DNA of 64,000 nt from Pagrus major (Eukaryota; Chordata; Actinopteri; Spariformes; Sparidae), in NCBI RefSeq assembly GCF_040436345.1, contig NC_133224.1, positions 15,902,144 to 15,966,143 on the forward strand. Direction: 5' to 3'. Within the stretch, counting starts at the first letter, position 1, and every line of letters begins with the position of its first letter. This document shows positions 21,091-41,684 of the stretch, piece by piece. The translations under genes and the position numbers were made by a program. The notes beneath the pieces were generated by a model, which made no database searches, had not been told where the DNA came from, and saw nothing but the letters and a program-made list of their open reading frames with translations.

Positions 21091-23206
21091 ACTACAGTAA
21101 AACTACCAGGTGATTATATATCATATAATATACATTTTATATATATATAATATTATATATCATATAATACACACATAGCCTACATACACACGCGCACACA
21201 CACACTTTGATTGACAATAGTTAGAAAATATCTCAATGTATAGTGAATATGATACATAATATGCCACAATGGTTAATGTTCTGTGAAGTAGATTTTATAT
21301 GAAGTAATGTATTATTGTGTTCTAATAAAGAGAACCTGTCACTAAGTATCGTTTTGTTGGTTGGCTCAAAGTTTCTGCTATCGATTACTCAGACTGGCTA
21401 CGGTGGCTGGGCTAACATTAGCCATGTTAGCTAAGGCTAGCGCTTTCATTAGCTTTAAGTAGTTTATAGGTAGAAATTTAGACATATTACTTTACTATCA
21501 TATCGCAAGAGTCCCACGTGTAATTACTGTATATATGCTTACATCCCAACAACATAAAATACATACGTTCCTTTATTTACGGCCATGTGTTACGTTAGCA
21601 TTGTCAATAAAGACTAAAAAAACCCATATATTCATCAGGGGGCGGTAACCATCCAACAGTCACTCAGTGGCATAACAATCTCAAGCGGCACATACCGTCA
21701 TGTGTCGGTGGAATAACAGCGGCATAATAGCAGCATACCACTCCAAGGATCTGAATACCAGTCTGGGGATCGGTATATACCAGTCTAGCAATCGGTATGC
21801 CACTCTAGGGAACGGTATATGCCGCTGAGCAGCAATCGACATACCTTCAGCCACTTTTCGATCTCGGCGCTAGTGGTGATCTGCCAGTACGCTGACTGCC
21901 ATTTAGTGTACTGCAACATTTTGCATAGGGTCCGTCAAAAGCTGGAAATGGCACTGCTCTTTTGTAGGCCTACCGGTTAATTTGGTTTCAAACTTTTAGG
22001 CTACATTTTGCTAACACTAAGGACTAAGCCTATCACAAGCTAAAAACATGAAAGTACTGTGCCGTTTTCCATTATATGCAGCAAGATTGCAAATGCGCGA
22101 CTAAGCTTTGCAAAAATTCAGTAGCCTAGTCATCATACCTCATAATTTCCAAATATAAAGACCTCTGGAAACAGCTTGGATTAATCATGCTCATTATGTA
22201 AGAATGTTGCAACGTGTTTTAGATTTTTTTTTGTGCGGTGCATAAAAGGATGCTGAATTCATTATAAAGCCGATCGCTACAATTTTATATGTAATGCGTA
22301 TGTTATTTGTCTCTTACGTTGTCCGTTCGATCAAATGTTCATGAGCTGAGAGTTCCACTCTCTTGCACCTCTATCTGTATACATTCATATCTCATTGTTA
22401 CTAACATGGCTTCTTCCTCTTCTGACTGCTCTCTCGCCTCGCAGGTTCCTATGGGTCGTGGTTGGCTCTGCTGCTGTGTCCCTGCCTGACTCCTACCATC
22501 ATCACGATCATAATTATCAGCGTCATACTTTTAGTATTATTAAAATTCGATCATTAGGTGTTATTGTTGTGGCTTTTTGACGATTGATTATAGTAACATT
22601 TTATCGACGTTATTGAATGAGTCTTACTTTACGTGTCAAGCTACCCCTTATTCTCTTGGATTTTGTAGTCTCTGCACGTATTGGATGAGCTGTCACAAAA
22701 ACAATCACGGCTCACTGACTGAATGCACATCACACCGATATACAATTCCATTTTTATTGCGGAAAGACAACACTCAGTAAATACATGCTAGAATGTTCTA
22801 AATATAGTCCAGGCTGGAGACTCGTACCGTCGTAAGTGTAAACGGCAGGTCATTAAAGATTCACGAGATAAAGGGCATTCAAGTTGTTTGCGTTCTCCCA
22901 GACCCAGTTATCAAAAAACGCATTAAAGCAAATTATACATTAAAATAAACTCAAACTTTACAGCTCCGTGGGTAGTTGTCTGGCAGCGCCAGTAGTTTGA
23001 CCAAAATGCGGTCTGAACGTTAATGAGCAGCAATGTCACTGAGACTTGCAGCACCGGTGTGGCCAGTTGAATAGAACCAAAACTTCAGCTGTCAATTTAG
23101 ACTGTATATTCATTACAGACCAGCCTTTCGAAACAGGATTTGGCCAAAAGCGATTTCATGCTATTCAACAATGCAGAGGCCAGTTTACACAGTTAAAGGA
23201 GAAACC
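21091..23206. other. Intergenic stretch without recognised genes
   Basis: It begins with AT-rich low-complexity DNA (21110-21170) and a short CA run (about 21186-21202). Around 21390-21450 there is a GCTAAC/TTAGCC-rich segment of the kind common near teleost 5' ends. From 21690 to 21850 a degenerate array of about 22-24-bp units built on CGGTATA...CCAGTCT appears. Open frames at 22307-22780 look non-protein. It may hold the promoter of an unannotated transcript, but no exon can be supported. Confidence 0.4.
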
Positions 23207-23212
23207 TTTATT
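23207..23212 (-). promoter_or_regulatory. Candidate distal poly(A) signal of eif4a1
   Basis: TTTATT on the + strand is AATAAA on the eif4a1 strand, followed downstream by no coding sequence. A nearer AATAAA is at 23808-23813. Either would give a 3' UTR of about 0.75 or 1.35 kb. RNA data are needed to choose; the assignment rests on position and motif only. Confidence 0.35.
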
Positions 23213-23489
23213 TTTTTTCTTTAAGCCCATTAAAATAAATACTATACAGAATCCAATGTAGAAAAGTTGATACACTGTTTCTGTCTGAAAAAGGTTAACA
23301 ATTCCGTAAATTCATTTTAAAAAATAGCACTGACTATACACCCCAAAACATGACAGTTGCGCTAAACCAGACACCAAGCCCCATGATAACAGGCAATTTA
23401 ATATTTGAGAGCGCTTAGAAAGAGTAGAGATTTGGGGCATAGGGATTGATATACTTAATCATTTGTAATTTGGTCCTTTCATGTACGAT

Positions 23490-23519
23490 GCCCCCCCCCC
23501 ACACACACACACACACACA
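23490..23519. repeat. C-run plus (CA)n microsatellite
   Basis: Ten C residues followed by about nine CA units, inside the probable 3' UTR or downstream flank of eif4a1. Likely polymorphic in length. Confidence 0.9.
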
Positions 23520-23807
23520 TTTTGGTGAGGTAGGTTACAAAAAGTCACCACCACCACAATAATGTCAGAGATTAAAATTCAACCAGATTTTCAGGGTCGT
23601 GAGGCTTAGTCTCCACAACACTCACCGTTGATTTTGCCTCCAAACATCTGTAGCCACCAGTCAGTCCTCATCTGAATGCTACTGCACAAATGACTGTACA
23701 AGTCAAGCAGTATGTACAATAGCAATAAAAAAATATATAAGAAACAGCAGTAAAAGGATCAAAATCGTAAACAACTCATTCATGATGGATTTTACTATAC
23801 ATGTCTT

Positions 23808-23813
23808 TTTATT
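23808..23813 (-). promoter_or_regulatory. Candidate proximal poly(A) signal of eif4a1
   Basis: AATAAA on the minus strand (TTTATT on +), about 745 nt after the stop codon of eif4a1 at 24555-24557. It is the first canonical hexamer I see after the stop that has no competing gene nearby. Confidence 0.4.
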
Positions 23814-24554
23814 GAATATGCCCTGTGTACTCTAGCCCCAAAACCTCTGTTCTTTACATGATCACGAAAGTGTGTTAAAGGCAAGTACACTGAAGGTTGT
23901 TTAAATACTGATCTGGTCAAATGCAGCATTTCCCATTTAGCCTAGATTTGCTTTGTGGAGTCCAAACTTAACGCAGTCTAAAACTTCCCATCCAGCATTC
24001 ACTAGCAGTGCAGCACCTGGTAATGCTGTGCAGGTCAACAAAGCCACATTTCACAAAAGCTTCAAACATCTGCATGTTAGCGTTGTGCATGTTATCAATT
24101 GAGCAAAGTTATTAATTTAATGTTAGGCTTTTGCCAACAGCCAGAACCCTTAAAAACATCAACTTTGTTATTCTTTTTAAAATGTGCTTTGGAAACTTGG
24201 TTATGTTTTGCACTTTTGGGGCTCATTAATGTGTAAATGTTGAAATCAATGCTTCCAGTTTGAGAGAAGAGGGATTAACTGCAGGAAGATTTTAGGTACC
24301 AATATGGGGTCAGGACAATGGCAACTGGATTTAGCTGGTCAGTAACTCATCCTTCCAAGATGGCCAAAAACTACTTCAAATGTTAAGTGGGAATAATGGC
24401 TGCATTTCCCATTTCCTTCAAATGGAGAGTGTAAAGTCATGGTGAAATTTAGCAAAAGAAAGTTCTTAGAATTCAGATCATATAAGAAACAAGGTTTGAC
24501 TTCTAAAATAAGCAGGGTTGGGTAGATGAAGGGTGGTTGGATTCTTCTAGATTT

Positions 24555-34016
<9,462 letters not shown>

Positions 34017-34180
34017 AATTCCAAAGAAAGAAACTGCGGCAGAAATGTCTTATATACGTTGACAACACACAAAGAGGCTTTCTCATTGCAACAGATCGCC
34101 GTCATTTTGCCGTAATCCCGCCCACAGAGACCTGGGATTGGCCATTTTGTACGTCATGTAAAAGTGGGCGGATCGGGTAG
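34017..34180 (-). promoter_or_regulatory. eif4a1: eif4a1 core promoter and short 5' leader
   Basis: On the minus strand, TATATAAG is at 34056-34049, about 33-40 nt upstream of the start codon. The sequence between is pyrimidine-rich, with TTTCTTTCTTTGG (34033-34021) ending eight bases before ATG. eIF4A mRNAs belong to the 5'-TOP class, and this tract could be the TOP. Further upstream are CCAAT (34141-34137), a CRE-like TGACGTA (34156-34150), CCCGCCC (34118-34124 on +) and GGGCGG (34166-34171 on +), plus two YY1-like GCCATTTTG/GTCATTTTG boxes. All are motif calls; the start site is inferred. Confidence 0.65.
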
Positions 34181-34229
34181 TTTAAGCGTAAGAATGCCAG
34201 AGGGGGTGGAGTTAACATGCAACCTATCT

Positions 34230-34319
34230 AGAATAGAATAGAATAGAATAGAATAGAATAGAATAGAATAGAATAGAATAGAATAGAATAGAATAGAATG
34301 GAATAGAATAGAATAGAAT
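34230..34319. repeat. (GAATA)18 pentanucleotide array, LINE 3' tail
   Basis: About 18 units of GAATA with one G variant. It directly abuts the 3' end of the Rex1-like LINE, whose transcripts typically end in (ATTCT)n repeats, so this is the LINE tail, possibly expanded as a microsatellite. Confidence 0.92.
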
Positions 34320-35073
34320 TACTTTATTGATCCCAGACTGGGAAATTATTTTGTCACAGCAGCAGTGGGAACGAAAAAGAAAAACACTCACACATAAATA
34401 GAAAGCATACAATGTATATACACAGTGCAAACTATACTATAAACAATAATAATCTATACAACTATACAAGAAATAAACAATTCCTATGAATGTGCAATAA
34501 CAGAACCAAAATGTACATATGAGTGTGCAATAATAGAACCACAGGTCAAAAGAACCTAAAATGTGCAGATGTAAACATGTTATAAACTGAGTAAAACAGT
34601 AGAGAGATCAGAGATCTCTCTGTCAGGCAGAGGTGAGAGAGTTATTGTATGAAGTGATGGCTTGTGACAGGAAAGATTTCCTGTATCTGTTGTTACGACA
34701 GCGAAGCAGAAGCAGCCTTTTGGAGAAGGTGCTCTGCTGTCTGACCAGTGTGAGGTGGAGAGGGTGGAGAGGATTATCCATGATGGATAACAGTTTTTTC
34801 AGTGTCCTCCTCTCCACCACAGCCTCCAGAGTGTGCTGTTTACAGCCAATCACAGAGCTAGCCTTTTTAATGAGTTTATTGAGTCTATTGGTATCGCTGG
34901 CTCCAATGCTGGTTCCCCAACAAACCACAGCAAAGAAAAGTACACTGGCCACCACAGACTGATAAAAGATCTCCAACATCTTGTTGCACATGTTGAAGGA
35001 TCTCAGCTTCCTCAGGAAGTATAGTCTGCTCATCCCCTTCTTGTAAACAGAGGTAATGGTAAACTCCATGCAA
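34320..35073 (-). mobile_element. Rex1-like LINE, 5'-truncated
   Basis: Minus-strand frame 34623-35069 encodes 148 residues of a non-LTR reverse transcriptase C-terminus: YKKGMSRLYFLRKLRSFNMC, MLEIFYQSVVASVLFFAVVC, WGTSIGASDTNRLNKLIKKA, then the typical basic end. The 3' UTR finishes with AATTTCCCAGTCTGGGATCA followed by ATAAAGTAATTC, the well-known end of teleost Rex1-type elements, then the GAATA array. The catalytic domain is absent. It inserted about 200 bp upstream of the eif4a1 promoter. Confidence 0.85.
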
Positions 35074-35079
35074 GTAACA

Positions 35080-35400
35080 AAATATGATTATCCGGAATTT
35101 AGATTACAGATATTAACAATGTCATTTTGACTAATCGTTGGTACATTGTGACTAGTCAACATTTTTATTCAAGATATTAATGACGTCATTTTGACTAGTC
35201 AAAATAACAGTATCTCTAACACAGAGATATCTGTAATTGAGTTTTGACTAGTCAAAACTGAATTAAATATATCTCTGTGTTAGAGATATCTCAAATCACA
35301 ATTACAGATATCTCTAATTACAATTACAGATATCTCTAATTACAATTGCGGATATCTCTAATTCAGTATTTGACTAGTCAAAACAATAGAGTGGTGTAGG
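35080..35400. mobile_element. Palindrome-rich MITE, copy A
   Basis: The element starts near ATTATCCGGAATTTAGATTA (about 35087) and contains repeated TTTTGACTAGTCAAAA palindromes and AGAGATATCTC/ACAGATATCTC units. Between 35200 and 35290 two arms (TATCTCTAACACAGAGATA and its reverse complement) flank a perfect TTTTGACTAGTCAAAA centre. A related element lies reversed at 46567-46806. No coding capacity; class not determined. Confidence 0.75.
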
Positions 35401-36655
35401 GATGACATATTTTTGAAGGTAACCCGAAAGTTAGGATCGCCTCGGTTCGCTTGACATAATCTTTGGGATTTTTGAATTGGATTTTTGAATTTCGCTGAAA
35501 ATAAACTCTGTGGCAAACAGAAGTTTATGATATTTACATGTTTTGTTCAGCAAGATAATCTTCACAGATGAACACCACTTTTGTTATTTTCAAAGCATAA
35601 ATTAAATAGCTTGAAGTAAAAAGTTGATGTTAGGCTAAAAACAGACTACATTGCAGACTACATTGCATGACTTAAATATAACCAGCAAGGTAATTGATCA
35701 TCTACCTGTTGTAAAGTTAGAGTTGGAATAATTTGCAACTGAAGTCCGCCTCTAAAGACGGACTAGTGAGTAGATGAGTCTCCATGTCCGGCATGATGAT
35801 GTTTAATTTCGGTGACAACATATCTTGTCTCATTTAGCAACATGTTAGCAACCACTGTTTTAATAATTAAATTGTGGGACATTTAACGAAGTATTTTATG
35901 TTGCAGAACAAATGTACAAATATCGTAAGCCTATGACTAGGCCTTATTTCAGGCATTTAACCAAAAAACAACTTAAAAAACCCATAGACTCTGTGACGAT
36001 GGAATGTGCAAAAATGCTAACAGATTTCTGGGTTTGAGGACTACAGACTACACCGCTCTATAGTTGCAGAGTTCTCAAACGTCATTATGACTAAAGGGAC
36101 CCGAAGTCATGCCCCTTTCTGGTTTGCCCCATGGGACCTTATTTCAGGAAAACTTTTTGTGATAGTGAATGAAGAAAGATGAAAAAAATGTTAAACCCAT
36201 TTGAATTGTGTCATGAATCACACATATGATGTTTGTCAATTAAAAAGATAATTTTCAAAAAAGCAAATTAAGTTGCAGTTTGTCATAAAACTAATGAAAT
36301 TTAAGACTGTGAAAATATGTTATTATAAAGACAGCCAACAGTTGAACGGTCATCAAACTGGTAACTTAAACATCGTAGAGCTGCTCCTGTATATTAACTT
36401 GCTAACAAAACTGATGAACTCCCCTTTCACATAACTGCAGTTGTCAGTATGACCAGATTTATTGTGATTTTCATCTTTTTTAGTACCTTCTCTGTGCTGA
36501 GTAGACGGCCATGTCGGTGTTGGTGACGTGTGTTGAGCGACGATGTAGGTCAGTGAGCGGTTTAACACAAAATTAGACAGTATGTTACTTTAGTTCTGAC
36601 AAATTGTGATTTTTTTTACTTGAATAATTAACTTTTGAATTGATAAACATCATGG
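35401..36655. other. Stretch with no recognised feature
   Basis: AT-rich sequence without protein-like frames or known repeats. The minus frame 36353-36568 has no recognisable similarity. Confidence 0.4.
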
Positions 36656-37905
36656 GCTTTCACTTATGCTCAGTGCAAAGCGGCGCACAGCGCAGTGCAA
36701 GTGTCGTTACTAGTTTAAGACAGACGCAGTTGTCATTTTCAAGCCCAGTGCCAATGTTGTGTAAATAGAAAAATGGACTTCCACCTACCTGTATTTCCCT
36801 GGGTGTGTTTGTCTTAAAGTTAGGTGTGGTCAGGAGAACTGATGGCAGATTGAGGCAGCAGAAAGTGAATGTGCCTTAGACCAACAAAAAGTTGGTCTAA
36901 AGTCAAAAGAGACAGTCTGTTTCCTGCTATTTATAGACCGTATTATTCAGATAGTAAGATGCGCCTACACAGGCCTTGCATACTCTTTGTACTCTTTTTT
37001 TATTTGAGAGGCTGCTTTACGTTATTAGTCTGTAACAAATATTGTGGCACATTTAATCAGCAAAACTAAAAGCAGTAGTCATAAACTCTCGCAAAGGACA
37101 CAGAACACATTTTTAGCTTCTAAAATAATATGTTTTGACAGGATCTCAGGATTTATCAGGACAGCTGCTTTACACCAAACTATTTTACTATATGAATCTG
37201 GGTGGCGTGTGTGACCTTTCAATGCATAGAAGAACACACAGAACATTAAAAAACATGAAATACTAACTATCCTGTTGGTGAGTCAGGAGATTTAAATAAT
37301 CAAAGAATTTCACCAGCTGTTCCTCGTACATAAATGCGCATGTTAATGTAGAGATACCCATATCGTTTCTGTTGCTGGTGGAGCAATGCAGGTAATATTT
37401 ACCCCATTAAAGACGTATTTCACCCCTCTCACCCCAGTATTGATCAGGTTCATACTTTTTATGAACTGTCACGCCTGATCCACAGGCTGAGATACATGCA
37501 TCACAGAGAGATGCTCAGCAGCGCTCCTCCTCCTCCTCAGTTAAATATCAGTATATTTTTTCACATGCAGTCAAACAGTTGTTGATGGGACAGATGATTG
37601 TGAAATGGCGGGGCAGAGGGTCGAGGAGCCGAGGACCACATCCAGGAGCCGAGGACCACACCAGCTCCTGGCGCACCTGGCTCTTAAAGGCAATGGGAGA
37701 CGACACTCAGATTTGTTTAATTTATGTTCTGCCCAAAACACACCCATTAACCAGACTCTAAATACAACCCCTTTGCACAGTGTGCCTCACTTTGCGCCCA
37801 GATTATCTGCGTTTAACTAGCAAAATGGACTTGAACACGCCCTAAACGCACTAGCGCCATGCACTTTAGACCATGCACCATAGACTGTCTAAATAGGGCC
37901 CCATA
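36656..37905 (-). mobile_element. hAT-like non-autonomous element (fragmentary left end)
   Basis: The right end, read on the minus strand from 37905, begins GGGGCCCTATTTAGACAGTC, followed by CATGGTCTAAAGTGCATGGC and GCGTTTAGGGCGTGTTCAAG. This is the start of a family of GGGCCCTATTT-type repeats very common in teleosts. At the other side (36670-36780) GCAAAGCGGCGCACAGCG, AGTGTCGTTACTAGTTTAAG and AATGGACTTCCACC correspond to its inner parts in inverted orientation, without a clean terminus. The middle includes a tandem pair AGGAGCCGAGGACCACA (37623-37660). No transposase is present. Confidence 0.6.
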
Positions 37906-40605
37906 TGTGTAGTTCATGGCACAATTAAGGAGGGATCAAAAAATTATTTGCCTTTCTCCATTCACTACAATACAAAGGTTTTTCGAAATAAGATCCCATG
38001 GGGTCAACAGGAAGGGGCGTGACTTCCGCACTCTATTGTGTATGATGTTGCTTATCCAAGGCTTCCCATTTGATAGCTACTGGCATAGCAAAGCTTTTGA
38101 ACAGCATTTGAACAGTGTTAGCAGAAGGAATGGCGGTTACTCTTCGAGATAAGATAGTAAGAGAAGAGTTTAGAATCAAAAAATTTGTGGTGAACTGAAG
38201 ATTTTTCACAGGAGATTTGATGTTTTCCAACCCAATATTTGCTCGAAGTCCGCCCAAATTGATTTTAAAAAACACCCACATATTTTCAGTAGTAACCAAC
38301 TGAAATGAATTCATAGATAATAGCAAGAGTATAGTGGTTCATCACAATTTTTTTAATATGAAATAAAACAACAACAACAACTCAACTGCTCCCAGGTGCA
38401 CGAGAAGGAGGAGAGGAGGAGGAGGTTACATTGTACAATGCAAATAAAAAGCTATTTTCCATTTCTGCCCTCTGCCTTCAAAATAAAGGGACAGATCAAA
38501 TAACAACATTGTTCCGAAAATAGACTTCCATTCTTCGTAATGGCGTGGTTTCCCATTTTTTCTAAAGACCCCGCTATTCCGAAAAGGCTATTGGGGAACC
38601 CCTGACCCTAACCCTAACCCTATTGGGAAGTAATTGGAACTTGAAAGTCGGATTCGGAACAGTGGTGTTTCGGAGTGGGGGTGTTTTGGAATGGAGGGGT
38701 GTCACAATGGAGGTGTTTCGGAATGGACCGGCCGTCCCAGTGAGGAGAAGTTCTTTGGGCCTGCTTCAAATGCAGCTTGCAGCTCTCCACAGCTGTTAGG
38801 CCCAGAAGAAGAGATCTTGACGGCAGGCAGCCCTGTGGTGGGGAGATGGAGAGGAGCCCTTGAGGATAAGAAGTCGGAGGAGAAGAGAGGCTTGAGGAGA
38901 AGAGAGGAGAAGAGGAAGGCGTTGGAGTTTTAACTATCTGATCAGAGGGGTCTGTCACCCTGACCAATAGTAGCTCAAAGCTGAATTTTGCACCAAGGTG
39001 TGAACAATGGGGAATTCTGGGACACTGAGTTCAGTTCAGAGTCCATTTTGAAATCCACAATGAATTACTTCATCTGTGGGTCCCAACATCCCTGTATTCG
39101 TGCATACAAAACTTTATAGGGTGTAATCTTCTGAATAATGTCCTTAAGGTGAGCTAGTTAACTAACATTAACATTACTTTCTGCAGTGGGCAAGTCCTGA
39201 TGTTAGAATTATTGTGACTGTGTCTATTTATTCCAACCACCAAACTGCTCAGCTAACGCACAGTTAAATACACATAATGTTATGGATGTAAAATTAGCAA
39301 TCTATTGTTGTTTTAACACTGCGCAACATGCACTTGCATGTCGAGGCTTTCCATCACGCCCGCCGCTCCACACCTGCAACAGGACTGCTGTATGTCTGTT
39401 GCATTAAGTTGTATCCTGTCTCTCTCAAGCAACCCATGTAAGTTCGACATAACGAATGCACTGGACAAAAGGGTTAGTAAACAGTAGAAAGCACCATGGA
39501 GGCCCATGACAATGTTACGGAGGTTACTTTTTTATATATATTATACTTCAGTCTCTCTTTTACCGTTTTTCCACCAAAGTTAGGGGGTCCACATAGGTTT
39601 TTTAAACACGGGTCAACCCCCTAAAAAGCGCCTATTGACCCCATTCCCACTTCCCACAGGCAAAGCAGCCCATCTGTGATTTTTATCTGAAGCATTACAT
39701 TGTACATCACTGACATCCCATTTCACGTTACGAATGCACTGGAAACAGTTGTAACAGATGAGAGAACAACAATAGACCCATCGTGAAAGAAGCGCCTGTA
39801 TAACGGTGGATAGATTATTTTAAGTGTCACAACCCCCACGAAATGACATGTTTCACTATCATAATTTGAGCCATTCGGTCCAATAACATTTGGAACATTT
39901 GGATTAAATTATTTTAAACCGGATATTAGGCGGGTCAGTCAGCATTCCAGGTGTTCTCATTGCCGGAAAGTCGAGCTTTTTTGGCTTCAAAACACCACTG
40001 AGCAGCTTTCATATGAATGAACAGGGCTCCACCTCCAACACTGTGTCCAGTAATAAAACGTCCTTAATAGACCAATACCATTTTTCCATGTTTCTCCAAT
40101 AGTTGGAGAAACGCGGTTTGCAAACTTTACGGCTTGGTGAGTAAAATTCTGACTCGTTTTATTCACAACAGCTAATAACTGCATCAGCAGACAGTACAAG
40201 AAATCGTTTTACACAACACTAGATGCTTTTTCTCGATCAGCAGTAGTAATGTGTAAGCTAGCAGTAATGGTAGTAATTCAGTCTAACATTAGTGTTTGTT
40301 AACTTTTGTTTTATGGTGGCAGGTGTTAATTAGCACTGGTTTTCAGTAGTTTTAACTTTGTTTCTTTCAAATTTATTTTAAATTTGTAGTAGTGTTGAAG
40401 GTTTGAGCAGCAATAGCTTCATGGCTAGACCGTTGTAGGTGACTGAGCACACATTCGGTTTGTTAGTCAGCCATTGCAGCAGCAAGTGCAGTCTAAAAAA
40501 CAGTTAAATAACATTTACTGTACTTAAGTTGCACAAGTTGTAGGCACCACAGCCTTCTGGATGACCCAAACTCAAGTAATTTAAACAGAACTGCTAGTTT
40601 TTAAA
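37906..40605. other. Intergenic stretch; short telomere-like tract
   Basis: No gene recognised. 38405-38425 is a GGAGGA-rich run. CCCTGACCCTAACCCTAACC at 38600-38619, continuing CCTATT, is a short interstitial (TTAGGG)n-type tract. GGTGTTTCGGAATGGA-like units repeat near 38660-38730. Frames at 38620-38967 and 39313-39507 are low-complexity and unconvincing. Confidence 0.45.
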
Positions 40606-41173
40606 ATGAAGTGGGCCTGTAAAATTTGCAAATTTGAAACACCAAGAAAGACAGATCTGTTAAAGCATCATAGACTTAGACATGGTCATGGTGGAGAGTC
40701 TCTCCCTTGTCTTTATTGGGAGTGCTATTGCTCATTTAAAACATGGGGCAGCCTGCGAACCGACCTGTCAAGAAGTCACTCCATTGTCCACTGTACTGTC
40801 ATTTAAATGTCCATGTTGGCCCTTAAACACTTTCTCCACAGAAAGAGAATACTTTGAGCATATTGGCCGTCATTTAAAGAAACAGGAAACTGTGTGTTGT
40901 GTTTTTGAAAATTGTCCTTTCAAAACAAACATTTATGGAACATTTGCTTCTCATAGGAGCTGGAAACACACTCCTCACGCTATTGATGACTTCAAGCCTG
41001 AGCTTTTGAAGAGGTATGTCAATCCCCTAAATGCAGGGGACGATCCTGTGGAGGGTGATACTGAGGTTGCAGTGAGTGAAGATGCTGAAGATAATGAAAT
41101 GAGAGAATTGCCTAATTTAATAGAAAAACGTGTAGCCCACCTGCTGCTTAAATTGGGCTTTTTTATGTTGTAA
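40606..41173 (+). pseudogene. C2H2 zinc-finger protein of a teleost-specific family, copy 1, frameshifted
   Basis: It opens with MKWACKICKFETPRKTDLLK then HHRLRHGH, a first C2H2 finger, then CLYWECYCSFKTWGSLRTDL and SRSH (second finger). Near 40780-40800 the frame shifts, and the other frame continues FKCPCWPLNTFSTEREYFEH, VCCVFENCPFKTNIYGTFAS, HRSWKHTPHAIDDFKPE, and an acidic linker ending LIEKRVAHLLLKL before diverging into a stop. I recognise the layout from multicopy fish proteins with four such fingers and a LIEQK...LLLKLE helix, but I know no function. It looks like a first exon torn from its gene. Whether the frameshift is real is open. Confidence 0.75.
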
Positions 41174-41254
41174 TTTTCCTGATTTATTTTATGAAGGCTA
41201 CATTTTTGTGTGCTATTAAAATGTCAATATACTGTACTGTTACTGTAAGTGAGA

Positions 41255-41310
41255 TGCTGACTGGTGTTTGAATAAACAGTTATAACTGTTTATTCAAACA
41301 CCAGTCAGCA
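41255..41310. repeat. Perfect 56-bp palindrome
   Basis: Arms 41255-41280 and 41285-41310 are exact 26-bp reverse complements (start TGCTGACTGGTGTTTGAATA) around TATA. Each arm contains AATAAA in its own orientation, so a poly(A) hexamer faces both ways. It lies 80 bp after the broken zinc-finger frame. It may be a cruciform-forming foldback or the junction of a head-to-head rearrangement. Confidence 0.95.
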
Positions 41311-41684
41311 TATGATCTATAGATCATAAAACTGGAATTTCAATGTGTGATTTATTCTGACTTAGATAAATAAGTTCTTGTACTAAAAAAAATTAAGGTA
41401 ACAATTTGCATGGACATTTCTGAGTAGAATGAAAGGAAAAGAAATAAGTTAGAATAACTAAAAGGAGTAATTTTAGCACAATTAAAATTAAGTCGCTTCA
41501 ACTTAAATAAGCTTGTAGAGGACAAGGCAAATCATGTTGCTTGTACTAAAGTAATTGAGTTGGCCTAACTAGAGAAGTCTTGTGGCATGTACTCAATACT
41601 AGCTAAGTTGAAATAACTTAAAAATATCCATACAAATTGTTACATCATTTTTTTACATTGAGCCAGCACATCATTTGTTAGAGT

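Noticed and set aside
38620..38967. Overlapping frames of about 100-115 codons
   Set aside because: Simple GGA/GAG-rich sequence that is open on both strands; no recognisable protein.
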